Of a DNA stretch of 19,037 bases, positions 1 to 8,936 are shown piece after piece. Position 1 is the stretch's first letter; the number at the start of each line of letters is the position of its first letter. This stretch comes from Candidatus Omnitrophota bacterium (lineage in GTDB: Bacteria > Omnitrophota > Koll11 > Gygaellales > Profunditerraquicolaceae): the NCBI GenBank assembly GCA_028712045.1, contig JAQTRA010000010.1:1-19037 (forward strand). The letters are read 5' to 3'. The notes beneath the pieces were generated by a model. That model was not told the DNA's origin and made no database searches. It was given only the letters and a program-made list of their open reading frames with translations. The position numbers and the translations under genes are program-made.

Positions 1-2
1 CC

Positions 3-137
3 TTAGCGTTATTTTGCGGCCTGCTTTCTTATATTATTTTTTGTTTTATCTTCGGCGTAACTGAGCTTAAGGAACTTATAAATTGGTTGATTAAAAAAAA
101 TACCAAGGCCCCTTCATGGACAACCGGAAAATATTAA
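3..137 (+). CDS. C-terminal end of a membrane protein (possibly MurJ-like flippase), 5' partial
   Basis: An open frame enters from the left edge and stops at TAA 135-137, giving 44 residues. They begin with a hydrophobic stretch resembling a last membrane helix (LALFCGLLSYIIFCFIFGV) and end in a short basic tail with TELKELINWLIKK. A final helix followed by a Glu/Lys/Leu amphipathic tail is compatible with the end of a MurJ/MviN lipid II flippase, but so little is visible that the family is a guess. The frame overlaps the start of the downstream uvrC-like gene by 22 bases, which suggests it is the preceding gene of the same operon. Confidence 0.45.
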   Translation, partial: LALFCGLLSYIIFCFIFGVTELKELINWLIKKNTKAPSWTTGKY

Positions 138-1357
138 AAGAAAAGATTTTATCTGCTGACGAATCCCCGGGTGTTTATCTGATGCGCGATGCCGCCCGTA
201 TTGTGCTTTATGTGGGCAAAGCTAATAATTTAAAAAAAAGGCTGGCCAGTTATTTGCGCGCTGATCTTTCGCCCAAAACCGCTGCGCTGATGCAAAAGGT
301 GGAAGATATAGAATTGAGATTATGCGCCAGCCAGGAAATGGCTTTATTGCTGGAAGCCAGCCTGATCCATCAGCTTAAGCCCAAGTATAATGTTTCTTTG
401 CGGGACGATAAAAGTTTTCCTTATGTTAAGATTTCCGAGGGAGATTTTCCGGCAATATATATTACGCGTAAGCAAGATGATTCTGCTGCGCAGCTTATCG
501 GCCCGTATACTAATTCCAAATTATTAAAAAACGCGCTTAAGGTCATCCGGAGCAGCTTTGCCTATCGGTCATGTAAACGCCTGCCTAAACAAAGCTGTAT
601 TTATTATAAAATAAAACTTTGCCCGGGTTGTTGTATCGGCAAGATTAGCGCTAAAGAATATGCGCGCAATATCCGTAATATTATTTTAATTTTAAATGGT
701 AAAACTGATTTTTTAATCCGTAGCTTAACCCGGGCCATGCAGGATAAATCCCAAGCCAGGGATTTTGAGGCGGCCGCCAGGCTGCGTGACCAAATTACAG
801 TTTTATCTGAACATACCGGCGGCGGGCAGGGGGTTAATCGCAAAAAAGAAGCCGAAGATCTGAAAAATAGATTGGGTTTAAGTAAATTGCCGGTGAGGAT
901 TGAGGGGTTTGATATATCTAATATCTTCGGCAATTACGCTGTGGGTTCCCTGGTAAGTTTTTGTGACGGCACTCCGGATAAGAATAATTACCGGCGTTTT
1001 CGCATAAAAACTGTGCAGGGTATTGATGATTATAAGATGCTGGCTGAAATAGTCCGGCGCAGGTATGCCAGGATTATTAAAGAAAAAGAGGTTTTGCCGG
1101 ACCTCCTGCTTATTGATGGAGGCAGCGGGCAGCTTAAGGCTGCAGTTGAGCAACTTAAACATCTGCAGATCAGGATTCCGGTAATCAGCATTGCTAAGCA
1201 AGATGAGCATATCTATAGTAGCGCTAAGCCGGGTTTTTTAAAATTTAAGGAAGATACTCCGGCAATAAATTTAATCCGCAGGGTGCGCGATGAGGCGCAT
1301 AGGTTTGCTTTGGCTTATCATCAGTTGTTACGTAAAAAAGCGTTAATCGGAGGCTAG
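116..1357 (+). CDS. uvrC: UvrC-like excinuclease subunit lacking the C-terminal HhH module
   Basis: This is the nucleotide-excision-repair nuclease that incises DNA on both sides of a lesion with UvrAB. Visible parts in order: an N-terminal GIY-YIG nuclease (about residues 14-95: GVY 19-21, YVG 32-34, R42, E80); a cysteine cluster C153-X7-C161-X7-C169-X3-C173, matching the proposed UvrC iron-sulfur site; a UVR motif (about 200-235) that contacts UvrB; and the C-terminal RNase H-like nuclease with FDISN (D266), LIDGG (D334) and DEAHRF (H395). Both catalytic domains look intact. At 413 residues it is much shorter than the usual 600 or so. It stops just after the RNase H domain, with no tandem helix-hairpin-helix. 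The retained RNase H domain excludes a Cho-type protein. The start ATG has AAGG 7 bases upstream. Confidence 0.93.
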   Translation: MDNRKILKEKILSADESPGVYLMRDAARIVLYVGKANNLKKRLASYLRADLSPKTAALMQKVEDIELRLCASQEMALLLEASLIHQLKPKYNVSLRDDKSFPYVKISEGDFPAIYITRKQDDSAAQLIGPYTNSKLLKNALKVIRSSFAYRSCKRLPKQSCIYYKIKLCPGCCIGKISAKEYARNIRNIILILNGKTDFLIRSLTRAMQDKSQARDFEAAARLRDQITVLSEHTGGGQGVNRKKEAEDLKNRLGLSKLPVRIEGFDISNIFGNYAVGSLVSFCDGTPDKNNYRRFRIKTVQGIDDYKMLAEIVRRRYARIIKEKEVLPDLLLIDGGSGQLKAAVEQLKHLQIRIPVISIAKQDEHIYSSAKPGFLKFKEDTPAINLIRRVRDEAHRFALAYHQLLRKKALIGG

Positions 1358-1366
1358 GGAACCGTG

Positions 1367-2317
1367 ATGGGTAAAATGCATACTTTTCAAAGAATAAGGG
1401 GTTTTTTATTTTACATTAGTGTGTTTTTGTTTATCGCGGGGTTGCCTTTTATTTTATCATTTGCCCTCGGCTATAAATTTAACCTGCGTAATTTTAAATT
1501 TGTCAAAACCGGATTAATTTATATAAAAACTCAACCGGAAGGCGCAAAAGTTTACCTGAATAACAAAATGATTGCCCAGAGAACCCCGGTGAGCATCCAG
1601 GAGCTTATTCCCGGCCCTTATAAAGTTATTTTAGAATTAGCCCAGCATTATTCCTGGAAAGGTGAGATTAGTGTTGAGGAGGGAAAAGTCAGCCGGATGG
1701 ATAAGATCATCCTTTTTCCTTTAAAACCGAATTTAGAGCAGCTAAACCAGGAAAAATTTTCCTCTTTCCGCCTGGATGCTCAAAAGGAAGCGGTCTATTA
1801 TCTGGATCCGGAAGAAAGAGTTGTTTATAAGTCTGATCTTGATGGCGGAAATTTTAAGGATATTGCCAGTATTCCCGTAAATCTTGCCGATATTAAAGGT
1901 TGGGATGTTGCTTTAGACAGAAGCAAACTGTTTATGTTTAGTAATCAGCAGATTATTGTAATTTCTTTTGATGCAAAAAATAGCTATGTTTATTCAGATT
2001 CACCGGTAATTATTGATTATTCCCGGGAGAAAATAATTCAAGTTTTCTGGCATTCTGATAGTTACCATTTGGTGGTGGTAACTAACAAGCATGTCGCAGT
2101 AATTGAAGCCAGGGCTGCGGCAGAGCCGATTAATCTGGTAGGTTTGGAAAAAGAAATTAAACTATCTTTTTATGATGAAAAGCGCGATACGCTTTATTTT
2201 AGCGATATTCAGAAAAACATGATTTCCGGAGACCTGGGCAGCAATCTCTATAGATTAGAGCTGAATACTGATCTTTTTGTGCTGGAAAGCCTGATGCAGA
2301 GAAAACAAGATGAATAA
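1367..2317 (+). CDS. PEGA-domain membrane-anchored protein with propeller-like repeats
   Basis: A 316-residue protein with one N-terminal membrane segment (about residues 15-36) and a predicted exported remainder. A PEGA domain covers roughly residues 50-118, with the signature QPEGAKVYLNNK and the later PxSIQELIPGPYKV; PEGA domains occur in surface proteins of many diderm bacteria. The rest (about 130-316) has repeated strand patterns such as VYYLDPEERVVYKSDLDGG, resembling degenerate beta-propeller blades; this is inference. Two starts are possible: GTG 1364 or ATG 1367. I chose ATG because AGGGA at 1356-1360 is 6 bases upstream. It overlaps the glycosyltransferase downstream by 8 bases, so the two are probably translationally coupled and may act together at the envelope. 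No specific function can be assigned. Confidence 0.8.
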   Translation: MGKMHTFQRIRGFLFYISVFLFIAGLPFILSFALGYKFNLRNFKFVKTGLIYIKTQPEGAKVYLNNKMIAQRTPVSIQELIPGPYKVILELAQHYSWKGEISVEEGKVSRMDKIILFPLKPNLEQLNQEKFSSFRLDAQKEAVYYLDPEERVVYKSDLDGGNFKDIASIPVNLADIKGWDVALDRSKLFMFSNQQIIVISFDAKNSYVYSDSPVIIDYSREKIIQVFWHSDSYHLVVVTNKHVAVIEARAAAEPINLVGLEKEIKLSFYDEKRDTLYFSDIQKNMISGDLGSNLYRLELNTDLFVLESLMQRKQDE

Positions 2318-3806
2318 AACAAAGATTTTAAGGCGGATTTTTGAGATTATTCCCGGAGGCTTATCCTGGGGGATAATTATTTCGCTTATTTTATTATCGG
2401 TTGCCTACCCGATAGCCAGCGCGATTATTATTATTACTTTTGATTTCTACTGGATAATCCGTACGGTTTATTTAACTACTCTTTTGATTCTGGCGCATCA
2501 GAGAATTAAGCGGCAAAAAAACGAGAATTGGTTAAACCGCTGTATTTATTTAGATCAGGATAAAGGTTGGCTGGATTTGCACCAGTTAGTGATTTTTCCG
2601 GTTTACAATGAGGGATTGGAAGTTTTACGGCCGTCATTAGCTGCTTTAGAAAACATACATTATCCGAAAGAAAAAATTATTGTGGTCATGTCTTTTGAAG
2701 CAAGAAATAAATTATCCAGAAGCAATGCTTTGATACTGGAAAAAGAGTTTGCCGGTAAATTCGGAGCTTATTTATCTACTTTCCATCCCGACCAATTGCC
2801 TCAGGAAAGCCGGACCAAAGGCGCGAATGCTACCTGGGCGGCTAAAGTTGCCAAAAGCTTTATTGATACGCGTAAGATTGCTTATGCCGACGTGCTGGTT
2901 TCCTGTTTTGACGCGGACACTTGCGTGGACCCGGAGTATTTCGGTTGTCTGGGATATCATTTTTTAACTTCTGATAAACCGCATCAGGCCAGTTACCAGC
3001 CGATGCCGGTTTATAACAATAATATCTGGCAGGCACCGTCTTTTGCCCGGTTAGTTGAAATCAGCGGTTCATTTTGCCAGATGATCGAGAGCATGCGTTT
3101 GGAAAAATTTGTGACATTTTCCAGCCATAGCATGAGCTTTAAAACCCTGGTGGAGATTGATTATTGGCCGGTGAATATGATCTCGGATGATTCAGTAATT
3201 TATTGGAAAGGGTTTCTGCATTTTAACGCAGATTACCGCGTAATCCCGCTATATATTACCGTTTCTATGGACGTGGCTTATTCCAATAACATCTGGCGCA
3301 CGATGGTTGTGCAATACAAGCAGAAAAGAAGATGGGCTTGGGGCGTAGAGAATTTTCCATTTGTCGCCTGTGGATTTTTAGAAAATAAACATATTTCTTT
3401 ATTTAAAAAGCTAAGAAGGTCATTCCACCTTTTAGAAAGCCATGTTACCTGGGCGGTTTGGGCAGTTATTTTGGTTTTAATCGGTCCTTTGCCGATTCTT
3501 TTCGGCGGGGTATTTTTCAGCCAGACCGCGATCGCTTATAACCTGCCTAAAATTACCGGCTTGCTGTTTAATTTTACTCTATTAACCAGCCTGACCTGGA
3601 TATTTTTGAGCCGGATGATTTTGCCTCCCCGGCCCAAAGGAATCAGCTGGTTTAAAAATATAATTTTAATTTTGGAATGGTGCTTTGTACCGTTTATTAT
3701 TTTAGTCCTGGGTTCAACCCCGGCGTTGGATGCTCAAAGCCGCCTGATGTTTGCTAAATACATGGAATTTAATCCTACGTTAAAAGGGGATAAAGTGATA
3801 TACTAA
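2310..3806 (+). CDS. Membrane glycosyltransferase, GT2 family (processive type)
   Basis: A 498-residue inner-membrane GT2 enzyme expected to transfer a nucleotide-activated sugar in the cytoplasm, as polysaccharide synthases do. Two hydrophobic segments precede the catalytic domain (about residues 20-62). The GT-A core shows VIFPVYNEG (about 94-102), the metal-binding DAD at 201-203, an acidic SDDS at 292-295 in the position of the catalytic-base motif, and QKRRW at 338-342, the QxxRW signature of cellulose/hyaluronan-synthase-like enzymes. About three membrane helices follow (378-402, 415-435, 450-470). The sugar donor and product cannot be read from the sequence. The start lies inside the end of the PEGA-protein gene (8-base overlap), linking the two. 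A single-sugar transferase of the same fold is an alternative. Confidence 0.88.
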   Translation: MNKTKILRRIFEIIPGGLSWGIIISLILLSVAYPIASAIIIITFDFYWIIRTVYLTTLLILAHQRIKRQKNENWLNRCIYLDQDKGWLDLHQLVIFPVYNEGLEVLRPSLAALENIHYPKEKIIVVMSFEARNKLSRSNALILEKEFAGKFGAYLSTFHPDQLPQESRTKGANATWAAKVAKSFIDTRKIAYADVLVSCFDADTCVDPEYFGCLGYHFLTSDKPHQASYQPMPVYNNNIWQAPSFARLVEISGSFCQMIESMRLEKFVTFSSHSMSFKTLVEIDYWPVNMISDDSVIYWKGFLHFNADYRVIPLYITVSMDVAYSNNIWRTMVVQYKQKRRWAWGVENFPFVACGFLENKHISLFKKLRRSFHLLESHVTWAVWAVILVLIGPLPILFGGVFFSQTAIAYNLPKITGLLFNFTLLTSLTWIFLSRMILPPRPKGISWFKNIILILEWCFVPFIILVLGSTPALDAQSRLMFAKYMEFNPTLKGDKVIY

Positions 3807-3821
3807 ATAGTGGAGAAAAAT

Positions 3822-4895
3822 ATGGATATTAAAAGATTAATGCAGGAAATGGTCTCGCAAGATGCCTCGGATCTTTTCTACCGCGCCGGAGGCACAGCGC
3901 GTTTGCGCATTGACGGTAAAATTATCCCCGTAAATGAAAAAACTTTAAGCGTAGAAGATGTTATTTTGGCGGTGGAGCAACTTACTAACCCTAAGCAGCG
4001 GGAAATTTTTAAAGATAAATTAGATGTGGATTTTTCTGTGTATCTTGATGAATTAGCGCATCGCTTCAGGGTAAGTATTTTTATGCAAAGAAATTGGCCT
4101 TCTATTGTTGTCAGAAATGTACGCAATAATATAGCCGCCTTCGAAGAGTTGAACCTTCCCGCTGAGATATTAAAGAAATTATCGCTGGAAACCCGCGGCC
4201 TGGTGCTCTTAACCGGGAGCATGGGAAGCGGAAAATCCACTACTATTGCCAGTATGGTGGAGTATATTAATAGCAATTGTAAAAAACATATTCTTACTGC
4301 TGAGGAACCGATTGAATTTGTATTTGAAGACAAACAATCCATTATTAATCAGCGGGAGTTGAGTATTGATGTTGCAAATTATCCGGCTGCTTTGCGCGCT
4401 TTTACTTTACAGAGCCCGGATGTGATTTTTATCGGTAATATCCGGGATTATGATACAGTTTCCAGTGCTCTGGCGGCTGCGGAGACCGGAGTTTTAGTTT
4501 TAAGCACCTTGCATACGATCAATGCTTCCCAGACCGTAGAAAGATTAATCAACCTGTTTCCGCCGCACCAGCATTTAGAAGTCCGGCATCAGCTATCCAC
4601 TCTTTTAAAAGGGGTAATTTCATTGCGCTTAGTGCCGGTAAAAAACGGCTCCGGCCGTGTTCCGGCTTATGAAGTTATGCTTTTAACTCCCACCATCAGC
4701 CGTCTGATTCGTGAAGGTAAAATCTGGGAGATTCCTCAATTTATTGATGATGGCGCCATCTTTGGCATGCAATCATTTAATCAATCATTAGTTAAACTGG
4801 TGCAGGAGGGAAAAATCAGCGAAGAAGAAGGCGCGTTAGCTTCGGATAACCGGGATGAATTTCTGCTTGCCCTTAAAGGAATCAAGAAATCATAA
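3822..4895 (+). CDS. pilT: PilT/PilU-like type IV pilus retraction ATPase with altered Walker B
   Basis: A hexameric secretion-type ATPase of the PilT/PilU group, which powers pilus retraction from the cytoplasmic face. With the ATG start it has 357 residues: an N-terminal PAS-like domain (ASDLFYRAGGTARLRIDGK), Walker A GSMGSGKSTT at 132-141, an Asp-box-like EEPIEF, a NQREL segment, an AAETG loop and a STLHT His box. The usual Walker B motif GEMRD/GEIRD reads GNIRD here, with Asn206 (AAT, 4437-4439) in place of the near-invariant Glu. ATPase activity may therefore be weak or lost, as in a regulatory paralogue. A GTG at 3810 is open in frame, but GGAG at 3812-3815 sits 6 bases before ATG 3822, so I use the ATG. 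No other pilus genes are visible. Confidence 0.9.
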   Translation: MDIKRLMQEMVSQDASDLFYRAGGTARLRIDGKIIPVNEKTLSVEDVILAVEQLTNPKQREIFKDKLDVDFSVYLDELAHRFRVSIFMQRNWPSIVVRNVRNNIAAFEELNLPAEILKKLSLETRGLVLLTGSMGSGKSTTIASMVEYINSNCKKHILTAEEPIEFVFEDKQSIINQRELSIDVANYPAALRAFTLQSPDVIFIGNIRDYDTVSSALAAAETGVLVLSTLHTINASQTVERLINLFPPHQHLEVRHQLSTLLKGVISLRLVPVKNGSGRVPAYEVMLLTPTISRLIREGKIWEIPQFIDDGAIFGMQSFNQSLVKLVQEGKISEEEGALASDNRDEFLLALKGIKKS

Positions 4896-4904
4896 GGAGA
4901 AACT

Positions 4905-6018
4905 ATGCTGGAAGAAATTAAAACTAAACTGGCCAATATCGGCGTAACGATTGAAAATTTAAGAGGTTATCTTTGACGTTGAAAACAAGAAGCAACAAAT
5001 AGATAAATTATCTAATCAAATGTCTGCGGCAGGATTCTGGGAGAACGCAGAAGGTTCCACCCGGATAGTCAAAGAGTTAAAAACTTTTAAAGCCGTTACA
5101 GATCCCTGGGAACAAGCTTATAAAAAATATCAGGAACTTAAGGAGTTAATTCCTCTGGCCAGCGAAGAGGATAAAGAATTAGTCCTGGATTTAACCAGCA
5201 ATACCGAAGCTCTCCTGGGAATTATCGGAAAATTAGAGTTTCAGGTGCTTTTAGGCGGGCCGCTGGATAAAAATGGCGCAATTTTAAGCATTAATGCCGG
5301 AGCAGGCGGCACAGAATCTTGTGACTGGGCCGGGATGCTTTTTCGGATGTATTCGCGTTTTGCCCAAAGCCGCGGTTATACGATAAAAACCATTGATACG
5401 CTTCCCGGGGAAGAAGCCGGGATAAAAAACGTTACTATTTTAATCCAGGGCGATTATGCCTATGGTTATTTAAAGACCGAACGCGGCGTGCATCGGTTAG
5501 TGCGTATTTCACCTTTTGATTCCAATAAACGCCGGCATACTTCTTTTGCCTCGGTAGATGTAATCCCGGAGATTGAAGAAGATTTAGATATTGTTCTGGA
5601 TGAAAAAGACTTGCGGATTGATGTTTACCGCTCTAAAGGCGCCGGCGGCCAGAGTGTTAATACCACGGATTCGGCGGTCAGGATCACGCATTTACCTACG
5701 GGAATTATTGCGCAATGCCAGAATGAGCGGTCACAGTTTCAGAATAAGCAAACTGCTTTAAAGATACTTAAAGGGCGTATTTATGAAGCCCAGCAGGCGA
5801 AAAAAGAAGAAGAAACAAAACAGAGCAGCTCGGATAAGAAAAAAATTGAGTGGGGCAGCCAGATCCGCTCTTATGTCCTGCATCCGTATCATCTGGTTAA
5901 AGACCACCGCACAGATTTTGAAACTGGCGATAGCAATAAAGTTTTAGATGGCGGGATAGATGAATTTATTGAAGTTTTTCTCAAATTTAACGCTAAAGAA
6001 AAAGGTTCGAAATGTTAG
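4905..6018 (+). CDS. prfB: Peptide chain release factor 2, with programmed +1 frameshift
   Basis: RF2 reads UGA and UAA in the ribosomal A site and triggers peptide release. It is translated as 4905-4973 joined to 4975-6018. The zero frame runs 23 codons to CTT then TGA (4974-4976); skipping one base continues as [20 protein letters not shown], the classical RF2 sequence. The full product is about 370 residues, like E. coli RF2. SPF at residues 202-204 recognises the stop codon and GGQ at 247-249 catalyses hydrolysis. The slip site is CTTTGAC with a Shine-Dalgarno-like AGAGG at 4962-4966 just upstream, as in other prfB genes, so low RF2 activity favours frameshifting and autoregulates the gene. 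AAGGAG at 4894-4899 precedes the start by 5 bases. A frame-naive gene call would begin at ATG 5020 and miss the N-terminus. Confidence 0.97.
4962..4977 (+). promoter_or_regulatory. prfB programmed frameshift site
   Basis: AGAGGTTATCTTTGAC: an internal Shine-Dalgarno-like purine run, a Tyr codon, the slippery CTT codon (4971-4973) and an in-frame TGA followed by C. This matches the layout of known RF2 recoding sites. It explains why the frame is broken here and links translation of the gene to the amount of its own product. Confidence 0.95.
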
Positions 6019-8936
6019 GATTAATTAAAAAAATTATACTTAAAAATAAACAAGACGCGATTAAGAAGAAGTTTCCCGGCTTGAATATGGTTTTGCATGC
6101 GGAGATGCCTAACCCTTCGATGAACAAGATGCTGGAGTTAGCTGCCCTGGTTAACCAGGTGAATGCTTGTGAATCCGGCGTGCAGGCCCTGACTGATTCA
6201 GAACTTGCGGCGAAAACTCAGGAATTCAAAAAATATTTAATTGTTAAATCTGAGCAATTTGCTGCGGAATTAGAAGAGATCCAGAAGATGATGCTTTCTG
6301 TGGCCATGCCGGAAGAAAAAGAAAAATTAAAAGAAAAATTAAAAAATTGCCGGAATAAAATTTTTATTGAGATCCTTCCCGAGGCTTTTGCGGTGGTCAG
6401 AGAGGCCTCCAAACGTACTATTGGTTTAAGGCATTTTGATGTGCAGATTGCCGGTGGGATTATTTTGCATGAGGGCAGGATCGCCGAGATGTCTACCGGA
6501 GAGGGTAAAACTTTGGTGGCAACTCTGGCGGCATATCTTAACGCGTTGTTAGGTAAAGGCGTGCATATTGTCACGGTGAATGATTACCTGGCCCGGCGCG
6601 ACCGCGAGTGGATGGGTCCAATCTATGAATTTTTAGGTTTATCCGTAGGTACTATCCAGCATGATATGTCTGATGCCGAAAGAAAAATCGCTTACGCAGC
6701 TGACATAACCTACGGTACGAATAATGAATTTGGTTTTGATTATTTGCGGGATAATATGAAGTATTCTACTGATGAGTTAGTGCAGCGGCCTTTTTATTAT
6801 GCTATCGTCGATGAAGTTGATTCTATTTTAATTGATGAAGCGCGTACCCCGTTGATTATTTCCGGCCCGGCCGAGGAATCGACTGATAAATATTACACGG
6901 CCAAGAAAATAGTTGAACAATTAAGCGGCCGCCGGGTAACCGAAAGAGATGAAATTGACGCTAAATATAAAGGAGTGGATTTAGGCGCGGGATTTGATTA
7001 TGTGGCAGATGAAAAAGCTCAAACTGTGGCCTTGACTGAAGCCGGTGAGCTTAAGGCTTCTAAGCTTTGGGGAATTGATACGCTGCATGCCTTGGAAACT
7101 ATGGAGTACCGCCACCACACGATTCAGGCTTTGCGCGCTAAAGAATTTTTTGAGCGGGATGTAGATTATGTTATTAAAGACGGCCAGGTGCTTATTGTGG
7201 ATGAGTTTACCGGCCGGCTGATGCCGGGGAGGCGCTGGTCAGATGGTTTGCATCAGGCAGTAGAATCTAAAGAAGGCTTAAAGATTGAACGCGAAAACCA
7301 AACCTTAGCCACGGTAACTTTCCAGAATTATTTCCGGATGTATGAAAAATTAGCCGGGATGACCGGCACGGCTTTTACCGAGGCCAATGAATTTAAAAGT
7401 ATTTATCAATTAGATGTAGTTGTCCTGCCGACTAACAAACCTTTATTACGTAAAAATTATCCCGACCGTATTTATAAAACTGAAGAAGAAAAATTTGCCG
7501 CAGTAGTTGATGAAATTGCCCAATTATATAATTCCGGTAAGCCGGTGTTGGTTGGCACAATTACGATCAGCAAATCGGAACAGCTTTCCGAGATGCTTAA
7601 GCGCCGGGGGATCAGCCATCAAGTGTTGAATGCTAAATATCATGAGATGGAAGCTCAAATTATTGCTCAGGCGGGCAGCTTTAAAGGGGTAACCATTGCG
7701 ACCAATATGGCTGGCCGCGGTACGGATATACTCTTAGGAGGAAACCCGGAGTTTATTGCTAAAAACGTAGCGAAGCAGAAATTAAATCCCCAGGACTCTA
7801 ATTATTCAAGCGCGTATAAAGAAGTGCTGGATAAATATAAAAAAGAGGCAGTAATTGAACATGATAAAGTAGTGGGCCTGGGCGGTTTGCATATTTTAGG
7901 CACGGAGCGCCATGAAGCCAGGCGGATTGATAATCAGTTGCGCGGCCGATCCGGCCGTCAGGGAGACCCCGGTTCTTCGCGTTTTTACGTTTCCTTAAAA
8001 GATGACCTGATGCGTTTATTCGGTTCGGATAGGATTATCGGTTTAATGGATAAGCTGGGTTTAGAAAAGGGCCAGGTCATTGAGCATCCCTGGGTAACCG
8101 GCTCAATTGAAATTGCCCAGCGCCGGGTGGAGCAGCATAATTTCGAAATTAGAAAACAGCTTTTAGAGTATGACAATATCATGAATAAGCAAAGAGAGAT
8201 AATTTACGGCCAGCGCCGGCAGATTTTAGGCGGGTTTTCTTTAAAAGAAAATATCACCGAGATTATGTATAAGTTGGCCCAAGATTATGTACAAGTCTAT
8301 CATCAGGTTAATTCCGGGCAATTAGATAGCGCAGGTTTGGTAAATTCTATGCTGCTAAAATTTGGCCTGGCTCTTGATCAGGAAAAGTTTGCTACGTTTG
8401 ATGCCCAAGAAGCAAAAGAGCAGTTACAAGACGCATTAATTAAAGGCTATGAATCTAAAGAGCAGTCCGTAGGCAGTGATTTAATGCGTAATTTAGAAGG
8501 CATGGTTTTTCTGCAGATAATTGACGCGAAGTGGAAAGACCATCTTTACGCTATGGATAACCTGCGGGAAGGAATTGGTTTACGCGCTTATGGCCAGCGT
8601 GATCCTCTAATCGAATATAAACGCGAGGCTTTTGATATGTTCAGCCAGATGGTCAGCGCTATTGAAGAGGAGGCGGTGGAAACTATTTTTAAATTACAGC
8701 CGGCTAAGCCGGAAAGGTTTAAAGGAGTTTTTAGTTCAGTATCCCAGCACCTGGTGCATCCGGAAGCTGCTAAGTTTGAGCCTTCCCGGGAAGAACCGTC
8801 AGTAACCCAGAATCCCCGGGATGATCTTTCACCGGCAGCAATCACTCATCCTGGCGTAGCCCATCCTAAAGTTGGCCGTAATGACCCGTGCCCTTGCGGC
8901 TCCGGGAAAAAATATAAAAAGTGTTGCGCAAAATGA
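6012..8936 (+). CDS. secA: Preprotein translocase ATPase SecA
   Basis: SecA drives preproteins through SecYEG at the inner membrane. The 974-residue product shows Walker A STGEGKT (Lys166), the [14 protein letters not shown] and [15 protein letters not shown] blocks, DEAD-box [12 protein letters not shown], a preprotein cross-linking region and [15 protein letters not shown]. Near the end it has [14 protein letters not shown], then the C-terminal zinc motif [13 protein letters not shown] (C960, C962, C971, C972) that binds SecB or ribosomes. The Walker lysine lies about 58 residues later than in E. coli SecA because of an N-terminal expansion, including a charged, probably coiled segment at about residues 78-116. 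The start ATG lies inside the end of prfB (7-base overlap), suggesting coupled translation. No frameshift or missing catalytic residue was seen. Confidence 0.97.
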   Translation: MLGLIKKIILKNKQDAIKKKFPGLNMVLHAEMPNPSMNKMLELAALVNQVNACESGVQALTDSELAAKTQEFKKYLIVKSEQFAAELEEIQKMMLSVAMPEEKEKLKEKLKNCRNKIFIEILPEAFAVVREASKRTIGLRHFDVQIAGGIILHEGRIAEMSTGEGKTLVATLAAYLNALLGKGVHIVTVNDYLARRDREWMGPIYEFLGLSVGTIQHDMSDAERKIAYAADITYGTNNEFGFDYLRDNMKYSTDELVQRPFYYAIVDEVDSILIDEARTPLIISGPAEESTDKYYTAKKIVEQLSGRRVTERDEIDAKYKGVDLGAGFDYVADEKAQTVALTEAGELKASKLWGIDTLHALETMEYRHHTIQALRAKEFFERDVDYVIKDGQVLIVDEFTGRLMPGRRWSDGLHQAVESKEGLKIERENQTLATVTFQNYFRMYEKLAGMTGTAFTEANEFKSIYQLDVVVLPTNKPLLRKNYPDRIYKTEEEKFAAVVDEIAQLYNSGKPVLVGTITISKSEQLSEMLKRRGISHQVLNAKYHEMEAQIIAQAGSFKGVTIATNMAGRGTDILLGGNPEFIAKNVAKQKLNPQDSNYSSAYKEVLDKYKKEAVIEHDKVVGLGGLHILGTERHEARRIDNQLRGRSGRQGDPGSSRFYVSLKDDLMRLFGSDRIIGLMDKLGLEKGQVIEHPWVTGSIEIAQRRVEQHNFEIRKQLLEYDNIMNKQREIIYGQRRQILGGFSLKENITEIMYKLAQDYVQVYHQVNSGQLDSAGLVNSMLLKFGLALDQEKFATFDAQEAKEQLQDALIKGYESKEQSVGSDLMRNLEGMVFLQIIDAKWKDHLYAMDNLREGIGLRAYGQRDPLIEYKREAFDMFSQMVSAIEEEAVETIFKLQPAKPERFKGVFSSVSQHLVHPEAAKFEPSREEPSVTQNPRDDLSPAAITHPGVAHPKVGRNDPCPCGSGKKYKKCCAK

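Noticed and set aside
604..1210. Minus-strand open frames inside uvrC
   Set aside because: They oppose conserved UvrC coding sequence and their translations show no recognisable domains.
4905..4976. Tiny separate gene before prfB
   Set aside because: It is the zero-frame part of RF2 ending at the recoded TGA, not an independent gene.
5020..6018. prfB starting at ATG 5020
   Set aside because: The conserved RF2 N-terminus continues upstream through the frameshift site.
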